The notes beneath the pieces are model-generated. The model did not search any database. It saw only the letters and a program-made list of their open reading frames with translations, and was not told the DNA's origin. Both the position numbers and the translations under genes were made by a program. From Pseudomonadota bacterium (GTDB lineage Bacteria; Pseudomonadota; Alphaproteobacteria; Rs-D84): a DNA stretch of 64,000 bases. Positions 46,218 through 56,590 of this stretch are shown here, piece by piece; the first letter of the stretch is position 1, and each line of letters starts with the position of its first letter. The stretch covers positions 1 through 64,000 of the forward strand of contig JAEXCU010000015.1 in NCBI GenBank assembly GCA_023402015.1, written 5' to 3'.

Positions 46218-48443
46218 ATGAAAAAACTGTTCACGTGTTTTTTCGCATTGTTTTTATATGCGCCATGCGCCGTTGCGGCCGATGGTGCCGTTTCGCGTGT
46301 CGCGGGAAATAATGCCACAGATTCCACCGTGCGGGCGGATGCAAATGCGCGGTCCGGGACAAATCGTTCGGGCGTACGTGATTCATCAGATGACAATTCC
46401 ACAACTGCGCGTGCGGCCCCACGCACCACCACCGGTGCCGATGCGTCCACGTCCGTGCGCGGAAATGTTGCAGGTCGTGGAAATAATCAATCGCGGACAA
46501 CAATTGCGGTTGGTGCCGCACGCGTTGCCGCAAACGAAGACAAACCGCACATTGTTTCACGCAGTGGTGCATCCAATTCTGCAACCGGCATGGCCGCGGA
46601 ATCCAAAACCGCGCCGCGCCGTACACCAATAACAACGCGTTCATCTGCATCTGATTTGGGCAGTCGCATTCGTGCCCCGATTTCCAGTGCCAAGAACGCA
46701 AATCGCACAGCTGATACAGACAGTGAATCACGCAGTGTCAGCGCACGCGCCACCGCAACCCGCGAAACCATTGAAGAGGCGAAAAACCGCCTGGAACAAA
46801 CGGCGGATTTAAATAAATCGTGCCAGGAACAATATAATGATTGCATGGACCAGTTCTGCGCGGTAATTGATGCCAATCAAAAACGTTGCAGTTGCAGTGC
46901 GAACCTGTCCAAATATACCAAGGTTGAATCCGCAGTCAAAGATGCCAACACGCAATTGAACGAAGTGGCCCAGCGTATCCGCTATGTCGGGTTATCGGCC
47001 GATGAAATCCGCGCCATTATGTCTGCGACCGAGGCCGAAGATGCCCTGACCGGTGCAACCGACAATACCGAAACCCGCAACATGTTGGAAGAAATTGAAA
47101 AGTTAATCAAAGACCCAACCAGTTCTACGTCTTATGCGGCCGATACGTATACGGGGCTGGACATGGATTTAGATTTCACCGCGGACAACAATGATTTATT
47201 TAATCTAGATTTTCTGAGCACCAATTCAGGCAGTTTTTCAAACCTGCGTGGAACGGAACTGTACAACGCTGCGAAAAAACGCTGCAACACCATTCTGACC
47301 CAGTGTAAAGAGGTTGGCGCCACATCACAACAGATTACGGGTAATTATGACCTGGCAATTGATAAAGATTGCATCGCGTATGAACAGGGCCTGACCAAGA
47401 TGAATGAAACCCTGGTGTCCAACGTGCGCAGTGCGAACCGCATGCTGCAAAAGGCGCGTTTGGCCGTTTTGCAAAATAAAAATCAATACGATGCCAAGGG
47501 ATGCATTGCCGCCCTGGATGCATGCATGACCGATGATATGGTTTGTGGCGCGGATTATACCAAGTGTCTGGACCCAACCAAAAAATACATCGATGAAAAT
47601 GGCCAAGTCGTCCTGGGCCAGGATATTACCGATATAACCGATTTTATGGAAAACTTTGATAATGCAAAAATTTCATCATCGTTCTTGCAAAAATCGTATG
47701 GCATGGCAATTGGACCGGAAAAATGTTCTGCCGCGGTCAGTGGCGACGGCGATGATGTTGGAAACAATGGTGCATGCGTTGTTAAATACCTGTTGCAGAA
47801 AATCGGTACCAAGCAAAAAATAACCGACGAAGGTTTATGTCGCGCGGTTTTGGATAAATGCCAATCGTACACATATGATTCCAACGGAAATTATAAACCA
47901 TATAACGATGTTGTTGTGAATTATGTTCAGCGCGCCATGGTTAACATCAAGGCCGCCCAGCATCAGATTATTTCTGATTATGCGTCTTCGTGCATGGTAG
48001 ATATCGCCGCATGTTATAACCAACAGGTAACCCAGGTTAACGCATGGTCATCCACCGCCAGTGTCAACAGCGTTTACAACGTTATGCGTGGTGCGTGCCG
48101 CAATGTTGCATTAACATGTGCATATGCCGTGTTTGACAAAGATGAATCCGGATTGTGCCCAGTGTCCAATGGCGCACACGACGATGCAAAATGCATAGAC
48201 AGCATTTCTGAAATGTTCTATCAATCGCTGTTGTGTCCGGATAATTCAACGTATCAAACAACCCAGGGAACCCCCGGTGTTGGCGGTTATGTCAATGAAC
48301 GATGCAAATGTTTATCAGGATACGAAGTATTCGGTTCACAATGTTTGGTTGTGTGCCCGACAAATTCATCGCGTAATACATATGGAACATGTGTTTGCGC
48401 GTCCGGGTTCACAATGAAAAACAACGTCTGCGTTGCGAATTAA
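46218..48443 (+). CDS. Large Cys-rich secreted protein (paralogue 3)
   Basis: A 741-aa protein with signal peptide (MKKLFTCFFALFLYAPCAVAA). A low-complexity Ser/Thr/Ala/Arg region (about 25-190) is followed by the shared motif CQEQYNDCMDQFCAVIDANQ (about 200-219) and KRCSCSANLSKYTKVES. Further Cys blocks follow, e.g. CIAALDACMTDDMVCGADYT, which has the same layout as paralogue 1. The C-terminus has EGF-like Cys (CKCLSGYEVFGSQCLVVCP, CVCASGFTMKNNVC). TATAAT is at 46201-46206, only 11 nt before the ATG. A surface role is likely; function unknown. Confidence 0.7.
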   Translation: MKKLFTCFFALFLYAPCAVAADGAVSRVAGNNATDSTVRADANARSGTNRSGVRDSSDDNSTTARAAPRTTTGADASTSVRGNVAGRGNNQSRTTIAVGAARVAANEDKPHIVSRSGASNSATGMAAESKTAPRRTPITTRSSASDLGSRIRAPISSAKNANRTADTDSESRSVSARATATRETIEEAKNRLEQTADLNKSCQEQYNDCMDQFCAVIDANQKRCSCSANLSKYTKVESAVKDANTQLNEVAQRIRYVGLSADEIRAIMSATEAEDALTGATDNTETRNMLEEIEKLIKDPTSSTSYAADTYTGLDMDLDFTADNNDLFNLDFLSTNSGSFSNLRGTELYNAAKKRCNTILTQCKEVGATSQQITGNYDLAIDKDCIAYEQGLTKMNETLVSNVRSANRMLQKARLAVLQNKNQYDAKGCIAALDACMTDDMVCGADYTKCLDPTKKYIDENGQVVLGQDITDITDFMENFDNAKISSSFLQKSYGMAIGPEKCSAAVSGDGDDVGNNGACVVKYLLQKIGTKQKITDEGLCRAVLDKCQSYTYDSNGNYKPYNDVVVNYVQRAMVNIKAAQHQIISDYASSCMVDIAACYNQQVTQVNAWSSTASVNSVYNVMRGACRNVALTCAYAVFDKDESGLCPVSNGAHDDAKCIDSISEMFYQSLLCPDNSTYQTTQGTPGVGGYVNERCKCLSGYEVFGSQCLVVCPTNSSRNTYGTCVCASGFTMKNNVCVAN

Positions 48444-48455
48444 ATTTATGATTAA

Positions 48456-48490
48456 TTAAAAATCCCCGATTAATTCGGGGATTTTTTTAT
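48456..48490. terminator. Bidirectional terminator, paralogue 3 / dnaQ
   Basis: AAATCCCCGA/TCGGGGATT, with A-run and T-run on both sides. Confidence 0.85.
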
Positions 48491-49164
48491 GCGGTTATTT
48501 TTTCCATAAATGCCTGGTGCGCGGCCAATTCGTCCGCATGCGCGGGAAATTCACGGTGCGGGAAATTTGCACCAATCTTGGGATGTTTTAAAAATGCCGC
48601 GTGTTGGTCGGCGATTATCTCACTGACATCCGGGGCGGGCGCAGTGTTTTCCAATTCTTTGTAAACCTTGGCCAAGATTTCCGCGTCAATTAATGCGCCG
48701 TGGGCGTCTGCACGCGCGGTCAGTGATATTCCATACCATTTGGCCAATGCGTCCAACGAATAACTCTTGGGGCCAAAAACGCGATTGCGAGCGATTACAA
48801 TTGAATCCAATTGTTGTTCACGTGGAATTTGATGCAGGCCCAACATTGCCAATTCATGGTTAATAAATGGAAAGTCAAAATCTGCGCCATTGTGTGCGAC
48901 AATTGGACTGTCGCCGATAAATTCCAGAAACCGGGGCGCAATTTCAGACATTTTTGGTTTATCTTCCAAAAATGCATTGGAAATTTTATGAACCATATAT
49001 GTTTCAGGCGGAATAATTTTACCTTCGGGATTGATATATTCATGAAAAGAATTATCTGTTATTTGCCCGTCAATCATTTCCACAGCACCGATTTCAATGC
49101 ATCGGTCGCCGCGCATGTATTCAAATCCGGTGGTTTCAATATCAAAGCAAATAACACGTTTCAT
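48487..49164 (-). CDS. dnaQ: DNA polymerase III epsilon subunit (3'-5' proofreading exonuclease)
   Basis: A 225-aa DEDDh exonuclease. Exo I is FDIETTG (residues 5-11), Exo II is AHNGADFDFPFINHEL (about 96-111) and Exo III is ARADAHGALIDAEILAKVY with the His and Asp. It proofreads in the Pol III core. The C-terminal tail, which binds the alpha subunit, is present. Divergent from the helicase gene, with a 67-nt shared promoter region. Confidence 0.93.
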   Translation of the reverse strand: MKRVICFDIETTGFEYMRGDRCIEIGAVEMIDGQITDNSFHEYINPEGKIIPPETYMVHKISNAFLEDKPKMSEIAPRFLEFIGDSPIVAHNGADFDFPFINHELAMLGLHQIPREQQLDSIVIARNRVFGPKSYSLDALAKWYGISLTARADAHGALIDAEILAKVYKELENTAPAPDVSEIIADQHAAFLKHPKIGANFPHREFPAHADELAAHQAFMEKITA

Positions 49165-49231
49165 TTTAATATTCCCAAAATAATGTTTTTGATTAGCAAA
49201 CTTTGTGTATTATAATGAAATGGTGAATTTA

Positions 49232-51334
49232 ATGCTAGAAAATCTTAACGCAGAACAAAAATTAGCGGTTGAAACGACCGAAGGCCCGCTGTTGGTGCTG
49301 TCTGGGGCGGGAACAGGTAAAACGCGCGTACTGACGACGCGGATTGCATACATATTAAACCATGGCTTGGCGATGCCGTGGCAAATTTTGGCCCTGACAT
49401 TTACCAACAAGGCGGCAAATGAAATGAAATCGCGTATCGCCGCGTTTGCAGATGATGGCGCCGGATGGTATGCGGGGGACCTGTGGTGCGGGACATTTCA
49501 TTCAATTTGTTTGCGCATTTTGCGCACAAATGCCGAGCGTGCGGGCCTGCGGCGTGATTTCCTGATATATGGCGAAGATGAACAGAAAACCGTTTTGAAA
49601 AACGTCCTGGGCGAAATGGGATTGGATATCAAGGATTACAACCCGGGCGACTGGGTGGAACGCATTTCTGGTATAAAAGACAAAGGTATCGGTTTTGATG
49701 CAGAATTCAGCCCGGTACAAACAAAAATATTAAATGCATACAATGCAGAACTGGCGCGGTTAAATGCGGTTGATTTTGGTGATATTATATTAAAGGTTTT
49801 GGAACTGTTTAACTCCGCCCCCGATATTTTGGAAAAATATCAGAATCAGTTTAAATATATTTTGGTTGATGAGTTTCAGGATACAAACCATGCCCAGATG
49901 CAATTTTTGGAAATGTTAACGCGTGGTATTACTGCGCCCAATATATGCTGTGTGGGTGATGATGACCAATCCATTTATTCTTGGCGTGGGGCGGAAATAA
50001 AACACATTTTGAACTTTGAAAACAGTTTTCAAGATGCTCAGATAATTCGCCTGGAAACAAATTACCGCAGTACGCCAAATATTTTGGGTGCGGCAAATTC
50101 CCTGATACGCCATAACCAGGGACGTTTGGGCAAAGACCTGCGCAGTGCGCCGGGAATTGGTGATGGTGAACCGGTGTATGTTTTAACCGTGCCGACCGAT
50201 TGGGACGAAGCGCGTCTGATTGCGGACACGATTATGCGCAAAGATGATGCGACGCCATACAGTAATTTTGCAATACTTATCCGCGCAGGCAGTTTGTCGC
50301 GTTTGTTTGAAGAAGAATTTGCGGCCCGCGGGTTGCCATATAAATTAATTGGTGCGACCAAGTTCTATGACAGAATGGAAATCCGCGATGCAATTGCATA
50401 TCTGCGATTAATGGTGTATCCGTTTGACGATTTATCGTTTGCACGCGTTATTGCCAAACCGCGTCGCGGTTTTGGACCAACCGCATTGGCAAAACTGCGT
50501 GCGGCGGGTGAAAATTTATTTACGGGTTTAAAAAACGCAAAACTGACCGGCAAACAACGCACGTTGGCCGATGAGTTTTTGGTCGCGTTTGATTTTGACT
50601 GGGGCGCAATGACCCCGGCGGATGCGGCGCAAAACCTGTTGGAAAAATCGGGATATTTAAAAATGTGGCGCGAATCCAAAGATGCGGACGCCCCAGCACG
50701 ATTGGATAATATCAAAGAATTAATAACAAACGTTATTGCAAAATACGATACTTTGCCGGAATTTTTGGAACATGCGGCATTGATGATGACCGATGATAAC
50801 GATGCGCTGGATGCGGCCGGCAATAATGACGCAGTCAGCATTATGACAATTCATGCCGCCAAAGGCTTGGAATACGACACAGTGTTTTTACCCGCATGGG
50901 AAGATAAAATATTTCCCAACGAAATGGCAATCGAGGCAGACGGTCTGGAAGAAGAACGGCGCCTGGCATACGTTGCAATAACGCGCGCGCGCAAACGCGC
51001 CATTATTATAAACGCAATGTCGCGCATGGTATTTGGCCAGCGTCAATATAATTCCCCCAGTCGTTTTATCGCAGAAATGGATGCAAAATATCTGGAATTT
51101 CAGGGGGGAATGCAACCGCGCACCTATCGTAATGTTCCAACGTCTTATTCATCCGCGCCGCGCATCCGCCCGCGCGAAAAATTGCCAGAAAGAATGGTTG
51201 GAAAACTGGTTTCGCATTCTGAAATGGGGCGTGGCACAGTCATAGAAGAAAACGGCGACATTTTAACAATTGCATTCGGGTCGCGCGGAATCAAAAACGT
51301 TGCGCGTCAATATATTACGATTTGTGATAAATAA
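49232..51334 (+). CDS. uvrD: UvrD/PcrA-type 3'-5' DNA helicase
   Basis: A 700-aa SF1A helicase. Motif I is SGAGTGKT, II is VDEFQDTN, III is GDDDQSIYSWRGAE, IV is LETNYRS, V is IMTIHAAKGLEYDTVFLPAW and VI is EERRLAYVAITRAR. The C-terminal KLVSHSEMGRGTVIEENGD is the Tudor-like RNA-polymerase-binding tail of PcrA/UvrD. The start at 49232 (MLENLNAEQKLAV) matches the family. The upstream ATG at 49220 lies at or before the start point expected from TATAAT at 49211-49216. Confidence 0.95.
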   Translation: MLENLNAEQKLAVETTEGPLLVLSGAGTGKTRVLTTRIAYILNHGLAMPWQILALTFTNKAANEMKSRIAAFADDGAGWYAGDLWCGTFHSICLRILRTNAERAGLRRDFLIYGEDEQKTVLKNVLGEMGLDIKDYNPGDWVERISGIKDKGIGFDAEFSPVQTKILNAYNAELARLNAVDFGDIILKVLELFNSAPDILEKYQNQFKYILVDEFQDTNHAQMQFLEMLTRGITAPNICCVGDDDQSIYSWRGAEIKHILNFENSFQDAQIIRLETNYRSTPNILGAANSLIRHNQGRLGKDLRSAPGIGDGEPVYVLTVPTDWDEARLIADTIMRKDDATPYSNFAILIRAGSLSRLFEEEFAARGLPYKLIGATKFYDRMEIRDAIAYLRLMVYPFDDLSFARVIAKPRRGFGPTALAKLRAAGENLFTGLKNAKLTGKQRTLADEFLVAFDFDWGAMTPADAAQNLLEKSGYLKMWRESKDADAPARLDNIKELITNVIAKYDTLPEFLEHAALMMTDDNDALDAAGNNDAVSIMTIHAAKGLEYDTVFLPAWEDKIFPNEMAIEADGLEEERRLAYVAITRARKRAIIINAMSRMVFGQRQYNSPSRFIAEMDAKYLEFQGGMQPRTYRNVPTSYSSAPRIRPREKLPERMVGKLVSHSEMGRGTVIEENGDILTIAFGSRGIKNVARQYITICDK

Positions 51335-52642
51335 TTATTTCTTGTCGCCGCCCGTTCGTATTGTCTTTATCCAATCGCGCGCAGTGCCGTATGTTCTGTT
51401 CCACAATTTTTGAACATCGGATTTTACCTGATTACTAAAACTGTCATTTATACTGCCGCCCAGGGATTTGGCAATTTTATCGGTACTGTTTGCCAGATAT
51501 GCAACCAATGCGCCTGTCAGCAATGTCATAATAAAGTTTGCGTTATTTAATGACGGAATTTCCGATGCCAGATTTGCATCAACCACACCCGACAACAATG
51601 CCCCACACAGTGCGACCACAATTGATAATGATACAAAATAAATGGCGGCGTTAACAAATCGCTGAATCTGGGCGGATAATGATTCAACCTTGAACAATCC
51701 CAGGAATCCGTTAAATATATCGCCGGCAATTCCTTTGTACGTTGTTTTGCCAATTGTTTCTGCGATTGCGGTAAATGGCAACATTAAAACGGCCAAAAAC
51801 AAATCCGTAATCACCCCCAATGCCATAAACGCAAATTTAAACGCGGTGTAAATAAATAATACGATAAATGCCGCCCCCACCAGGAATGTAAACGCACTGG
51901 TCCCAATTCCGGCCAGCATCCATTTAAACCCGGCCGCAACGGCGGTATAGAAAAATCCAGACAGGCGCGTCGGCACGCACAACATATCGGCCGCCGCGTT
52001 CGCATCCACCAACATACGTGCAGATGTATGCGCGTCGGCATATGCATGAATTGCGGCGCATGTGTCGGGAATTTGTGCACCGGACGCATTTGCAACGGCG
52101 TTCAGTATTAAATCAGACAAATATGTGCCAACGGTTATAATCGGTCCCATTACCCACATAAATACCTGGGCCGGGCCCTGTTCCAGGATGATAATCCATA
52201 TGGCCAGAATGGCGCCTTTTTTAATTATGTTTTCAACCAGTGCGCGTGCGCTGGTACCGGCGGTCATCATCTGATATGCTTCAAAAATAATCCAGAATGC
52301 ATACGCAACAATTAAAAATATTACGACAAATCGCACCAGGGAATTATCCAACACATCGCCCACCAACGACAATGCATTCATGAATGCCAGGCCGGCCTTG
52401 GCTTCTATCGGGACATAATCTGCGACCAATTGGTTTGCCTGAAATTCTGATTGAAACTGGGTCAGGTCGGTTGTGATTTCAGATTTAAATACGTCCAAAT
52501 TATGCTGGGTCGTCCATGCGCCATTGTCGCCAATATCACCCAGTGGCATGTTTGTTGCCGCGTTCGCAATTGGTATAATTATTACCACCGCTGCAATCGC
52601 GCACATAATAATTTTTGATAAAAATTTAATACATTTTTTCAT
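51335..52642 (-). CDS. VirB6/TrbL-like T4SS membrane protein (fifth of the row)
   Basis: A 435-aa protein starting at ATG 52642, which shares one base with the upstream stop (TGATG). A signal-like start (CIKFLSKIIMCAIAAVVIII) is followed by about six hydrophobic helices grouped as in VirB6/TrbL, and an amphipathic C-terminus. VirB6 forms part of the inner-membrane channel of type IV secretion systems. The family call rests on hydropathy, gene size and neighbours; no invariant motif was found. Confidence 0.65.
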   Translation of the reverse strand: MKKCIKFLSKIIMCAIAAVVIIIPIANAATNMPLGDIGDNGAWTTQHNLDVFKSEITTDLTQFQSEFQANQLVADYVPIEAKAGLAFMNALSLVGDVLDNSLVRFVVIFLIVAYAFWIIFEAYQMMTAGTSARALVENIIKKGAILAIWIIILEQGPAQVFMWVMGPIITVGTYLSDLILNAVANASGAQIPDTCAAIHAYADAHTSARMLVDANAAADMLCVPTRLSGFFYTAVAAGFKWMLAGIGTSAFTFLVGAAFIVLFIYTAFKFAFMALGVITDLFLAVLMLPFTAIAETIGKTTYKGIAGDIFNGFLGLFKVESLSAQIQRFVNAAIYFVSLSIVVALCGALLSGVVDANLASEIPSLNNANFIMTLLTGALVAYLANSTDKIAKSLGGSINDSFSNQVKSDVQKLWNRTYGTARDWIKTIRTGGDKK

Positions 52643-54078
52643 CAACTGTTCTTCCCAAACGCCTTGGACATGGCGCCAAATATTTGTTGTGGTGCATCCC
52701 AAATCTTTTTACCCAAATCTTTGGTCCATGCGCCAAAGTCAAATTGTTCTTTGCTGCCTTTGCCAAGTATTGCATCAACCTTGGGTGATACTGCATAGAA
52801 ATACAGCAAGAATAAAAAGAACATTAACAACAGGAAATCCCAACCGTCCGACATAAAGTCAAATGCGCCCGGGTATTGGCGTTCAACGGCCGCCCGCTGC
52901 GCGGTAAAGCAATTACGGAATTTATCTGCGTCCATTTCGCCGTTTGTTATGGCAACACGTTCGCATGTGGAAAATACGTTCATTACCGATAATGTTTGTG
53001 CATCCGGATTTTTTACTGTCTGACCCATCATGGGCGGTAAAATCGCACTGTACCCGTCGTTGGGGCCGGGAAAGAATTCGTCTGCGGCAAATGAAACGGT
53101 TGCGTAAATTATCAGAATCTTTAATGTAATCGCGATAATTTGTACCGCAGATTTAACCAGCATGTTTATCGCGCCTTTGACCACACCGTCGGCCAATTTC
53201 CATGTTTTTTCAAATGCCGCCGCCGCCAGCAGTAATGGTAAAAATATTATCAGGAACACCAATTTAAACACAACAGACAAAACCTGAAAGAACAAATCAA
53301 ATCCGATTATTAAAAACATTAATACCAATGCCAGGCCCGCAATCCACGTAAACGCGCCGCCACCCATCCCCAGCCATGCGTAATTCATTAATGCAAATCC
53401 GCCTGCGGCGCCGGCCAACATAACACTGTTTAAATTGCCCATTACGCACATAAACGGTTGCAACACAGGATTTAAAATATCATCACTGTCCGCCGCATTC
53501 ATTGCCCCGCATGTTGCCGCGTCTGACACGCCCGTTGCGGCCATTGATAATTCCGCGCCCACAAACATCACAGGGGTTATTGTAATGTCTGCGACCGTCC
53601 GTAATGCGGCGGTGCCACCCATGCCCAATGCGCCCAATAACGCACCAACGATTAAAACGCGTGCGCCCTGGCGCCAAACTTTGTCAAACCAACCCTTGAA
53701 TTCCAATTTTTTTTCTTTTGTATCCAATGTGGTTGTTTTCTTGGCGGCGTCAAAGATATATTGTGCACTGTACACGAACAGGAAAATTCCAAATCCCACC
53801 GCCAACAGAATCCAAATATTGTCAACCATTGCGGTCCAAAACATTTCTGCCGCGCGTCCGATTACGCCAAATAATTCAGCGATATAACCGCAAAGAAAGC
53901 ATCCGTTGGCGGTCGCAATATCACCGTTTTGCACCCCAATCGCCGTCATGAAATTTCCCATACTGGTGTACGTCAGTGCAGCACCCCCAATAGAAGAAGA
54001 CAAATACCAAATACCCAACCCCAGCGCGATTGCACCCATTATGAATTTTATGGCGATCATAATCAGTTTTGCTTTCAT
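52642..54078 (-). CDS. VirB6/TrbL-like T4SS membrane protein
   Basis: A 478-aa polytopic protein. The periplasmic segment GCFLCGYIAELFGVIGRAAEM corresponds to the CWxCxxF segment of its neighbours. The central hydrophobic block (MNYAWLGMGGGAFTWIAGLA, VLMFLIIGFDLFFQVLSVVF, KLVFLIIFLPLLLAAAAFEK) is of the VirB6 type. A long soluble stretch (about 325-420) separates it from a final helix. Overlapped by one base on each side with its neighbours, so strictly operonic. Confidence 0.7.
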   Translation of the reverse strand: MKAKLIMIAIKFIMGAIALGLGIWYLSSSIGGAALTYTSMGNFMTAIGVQNGDIATANGCFLCGYIAELFGVIGRAAEMFWTAMVDNIWILLAVGFGIFLFVYSAQYIFDAAKKTTTLDTKEKKLEFKGWFDKVWRQGARVLIVGALLGALGMGGTAALRTVADITITPVMFVGAELSMAATGVSDAATCGAMNAADSDDILNPVLQPFMCVMGNLNSVMLAGAAGGFALMNYAWLGMGGGAFTWIAGLALVLMFLIIGFDLFFQVLSVVFKLVFLIIFLPLLLAAAAFEKTWKLADGVVKGAINMLVKSAVQIIAITLKILIIYATVSFAADEFFPGPNDGYSAILPPMMGQTVKNPDAQTLSVMNVFSTCERVAITNGEMDADKFRNCFTAQRAAVERQYPGAFDFMSDGWDFLLLMFFLFLLYFYAVSPKVDAILGKGSKEQFDFGAWTKDLGKKIWDAPQQIFGAMSKAFGKNS

Positions 54079-55271
54079 TACTTACCGCCCGTCTTTTTTT
54101 CACCGCCACTGATGATTGTTTCACCAACTTTTTTTGCGCTGTCCACTACGGCGGTGGTCAGTTTCATGGCATCGTTGGCCAATTGCTCGCTCAGTTGATT
54201 TTCTTCTTTTACATCAAACGCACCCAGGACCATTTCACTTACCTTGGGGATTTGGCCATAAATAAAGTTTAAAACGTATACCAAAATAACACTGCTGGCA
54301 ATGGTCAGTGCCGCCAAGTTGTCGTCCGACAAATCTGCGGCGAAAACATCACCACTGGTTATCAGGTGCATAATTTCCGCAGCTGATGTTCCCGGTGTGG
54401 AAAAGAATTTCGCAATTATAACCATTATAACGGTGTATGTTATAACGGCGGCGGCCAGTGATATTATCGCGCCAATTAATTTTTTAAATTGTCCCGTGCC
54501 CATGGATTTACCCAGACCCGACATCCACCCCGGAACACCGTCCGCACCCTTAAACGAAATCAGAACCAGTGATAATGGGAAAAAGAACGCAAAGTACGTC
54601 ATCGCAACAATAATGTCTGCAAAGTAAAAACAAAACTGCACGAATAATTTAAAGAAACCATAAAATAAATACAGTCCGATAAAGAACAACAAAATGTGTT
54701 TTATCAATGCCCCAATGCCCAGCATCGCGCGCCACGTAAACGCACTGTCCATTACTGCAATTCCCAATTTCATATACGATTGGAATTGTGTAATTGTTGT
54801 CTTCATCAGCAATATGATTGTGTCGCGCAGTTCTGGGCGATAAAATCCATCATCCGACATTTTCATCGGAACGTATGAAACCTTTTCATTCACAATCGTG
54901 TCGTCGGTTTGCAACATGCTTTGCGTATATGTCAGTGCGATTTGCGCCGCCGGTTCAATTGTGATTGTTGTGATAAAACGTGGCAACACCACACCCATAC
55001 TTAAAAACGTCAGTGCCAACAGCGCATTAATGAAAACAGGCTTAATTGATTTTTGATACCATGGGTCTTTCATCCCGCCTTTCATATTTTGCCAAAACGC
55101 GTTTAAAACAAAGAACGCGAATAAAATGCAAAACAGTATCGCGCAAAATATCGCAAATTGTTTGTACAATGCGCCGGCGGCGGTTGACACAATTTGAAAT
55201 AATCTGTCAAACACCGGACAGCCCCAACACTGTACCGAAGAATCCACCAAAGAATTCATCCAATTGTTCAT
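54078..55271 (-). CDS. VirB6/TrbL-like T4SS membrane protein
   Basis: A 397-aa polytopic protein. Near the N-terminus is CWGCPVFDRLFQIVSTAAG, the same CWxCxxF...(A)G pattern as 56630-57919 (CWSCQMFSDIMAAMSG), then IFCAILFCILFAFFVL and further helices, including ALLALTFLSMGVVLPRFITT. The C-terminus (EENQLSEQLANDAMKLTTAV) is soluble. It overlaps the upstream gene by 4 nt (ATGA at 55268-55271). Confidence 0.75.
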   Translation of the reverse strand: MNNWMNSLVDSSVQCWGCPVFDRLFQIVSTAAGALYKQFAIFCAILFCILFAFFVLNAFWQNMKGGMKDPWYQKSIKPVFINALLALTFLSMGVVLPRFITTITIEPAAQIALTYTQSMLQTDDTIVNEKVSYVPMKMSDDGFYRPELRDTIILLMKTTITQFQSYMKLGIAVMDSAFTWRAMLGIGALIKHILLFFIGLYLFYGFFKLFVQFCFYFADIIVAMTYFAFFFPLSLVLISFKGADGVPGWMSGLGKSMGTGQFKKLIGAIISLAAAVITYTVIMVIIAKFFSTPGTSAAEIMHLITSGDVFAADLSDDNLAALTIASSVILVYVLNFIYGQIPKVSEMVLGAFDVKEENQLSEQLANDAMKLTTAVVDSAKKVGETIISGGEKKTGGK

Positions 55272-56566
55272 TTCTTTTTAATCAACCCCACGGCTTTGCC
55301 GATTTTGGCGCCCCAATCTTTGGCACCGTTGTAAATGGTTTTGGAATCTTTCATAACCTGGCTGTGCAGTTTATCCATACCCGAACCCACATATGCATCC
55401 AATTGTTTGCGCGTTAATTCAAATATGCGCAGCATTAAATAAAAGGTTAATATTGCCGATAACCATAAAACAGAATGCTGGCCGAACCCAAGTGCAGAAT
55501 TTGCAACCTGGGGGATATTGGACGATGCGGCACCACCGGCGGCAACGACGAAAACAGACGAACTCCACTGAAACAAAGATTTTATAATTGCGATATTTAT
55601 AAACAGAATAAATGCGCATGCAATCATAGTTATAATCAGTTTTTGTAATGCCTTGGTAATGCCGGAAAATGCGGGCCAAATGTCAAACCATTTATCGCTG
55701 GGCTTTACGACATATGTCAAAACCTGAAACGGATATAAAATCAATGCCATGCCGAAATTAAATATTGCCTGGATAATCAGCAATGCCATAAACAAATTAC
55801 TGGCCACAAAGGTAAAAACCAATAATATTCCGGTTATTAAATTCAGAAAATCTTCGCCCCCATGCGGCACCAGTGTAATCAGCCCACGCAACCCACGGTC
55901 AATAAATTCAAAGCCGCGTTTAATAATCTGGTTGTTGGCGTGCGAAATGTCCGCCACCGGTTGAACCAAGAATTCACAACTTTCCTGGGAAATCCAGCCC
56001 TGTTGAACGATTGATTCAGGACACGTGATATGCGGTGCATTAACGCCTGTGTCGTTAATGGTTTCGGTTATGCTGTGTGTATAAATTGCCCCGAATTGCA
56101 GGAATGGATTAACCAACCATTCTGTTAAATATACCGGGCGAATCTGTAATAATACAACGGCCGCAATAATTGCGCGCAGTGCGGGCTTTAACATATTGGT
56201 TGCGATTGTTTCGGCGCTGGCTTTGCCGGCGGCCATTTCGCCACCACCGGAAAATCCAAAAAAAGACACCCAAACCTTGGGAAAATATAATTTTATTAAA
56301 TACAGCGACATTGATATCGCCAAAAATCCCCAAACCAAAATGTAAATGATACCGTTTCCGTTGCCCACAAAAAATTCATACCCACCCGACGCAACGGCCA
56401 TTAATGCATCCAAAATTATCGGAACAAATGGCGCCAAATTAAAACTGTCAACAATACCCCATGCGGCCGCGGCCGGCTGTGGGGCCAAGAAAACCGCCAC
56501 CAATACCACCACTGGCATAATGCGACGCAAACGGGATAAAAAATAAGAATTAAAAAAATGCATCAT
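55268..56566 (-). CDS. VirB6/TrbL-like T4SS membrane protein (first gene of the minus operon)
   Basis: A 432-aa protein with signal-like start (IMPVVVLVAVFLAPQPAAAA), several hydrophobic helices, and two Cys in a large periplasmic loop (HITCPESIVQQGWISQESCE). The start (MM at 56563-56566) is adjacent to the palindromic operator-like site 56591-56620 in the divergent promoter region. Likely co-expressed with the three downstream VirB6-like genes. Confidence 0.7.
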   Translation of the reverse strand: MMHFFNSYFLSRLRRIMPVVVLVAVFLAPQPAAAAWGIVDSFNLAPFVPIILDALMAVASGGYEFFVGNGNGIIYILVWGFLAISMSLYLIKLYFPKVWVSFFGFSGGGEMAAGKASAETIATNMLKPALRAIIAAVVLLQIRPVYLTEWLVNPFLQFGAIYTHSITETINDTGVNAPHITCPESIVQQGWISQESCEFLVQPVADISHANNQIIKRGFEFIDRGLRGLITLVPHGGEDFLNLITGILLVFTFVASNLFMALLIIQAIFNFGMALILYPFQVLTYVVKPSDKWFDIWPAFSGITKALQKLIITMIACAFILFINIAIIKSLFQWSSSVFVVAAGGAASSNIPQVANSALGFGQHSVLWLSAILTFYLMLRIFELTRKQLDAYVGSGMDKLHSQVMKDSKTIYNGAKDWGAKIGKAVGLIKKK

Positions 56567-56590
56567 CTGTTGTTAATTTATCTTTTCAAT

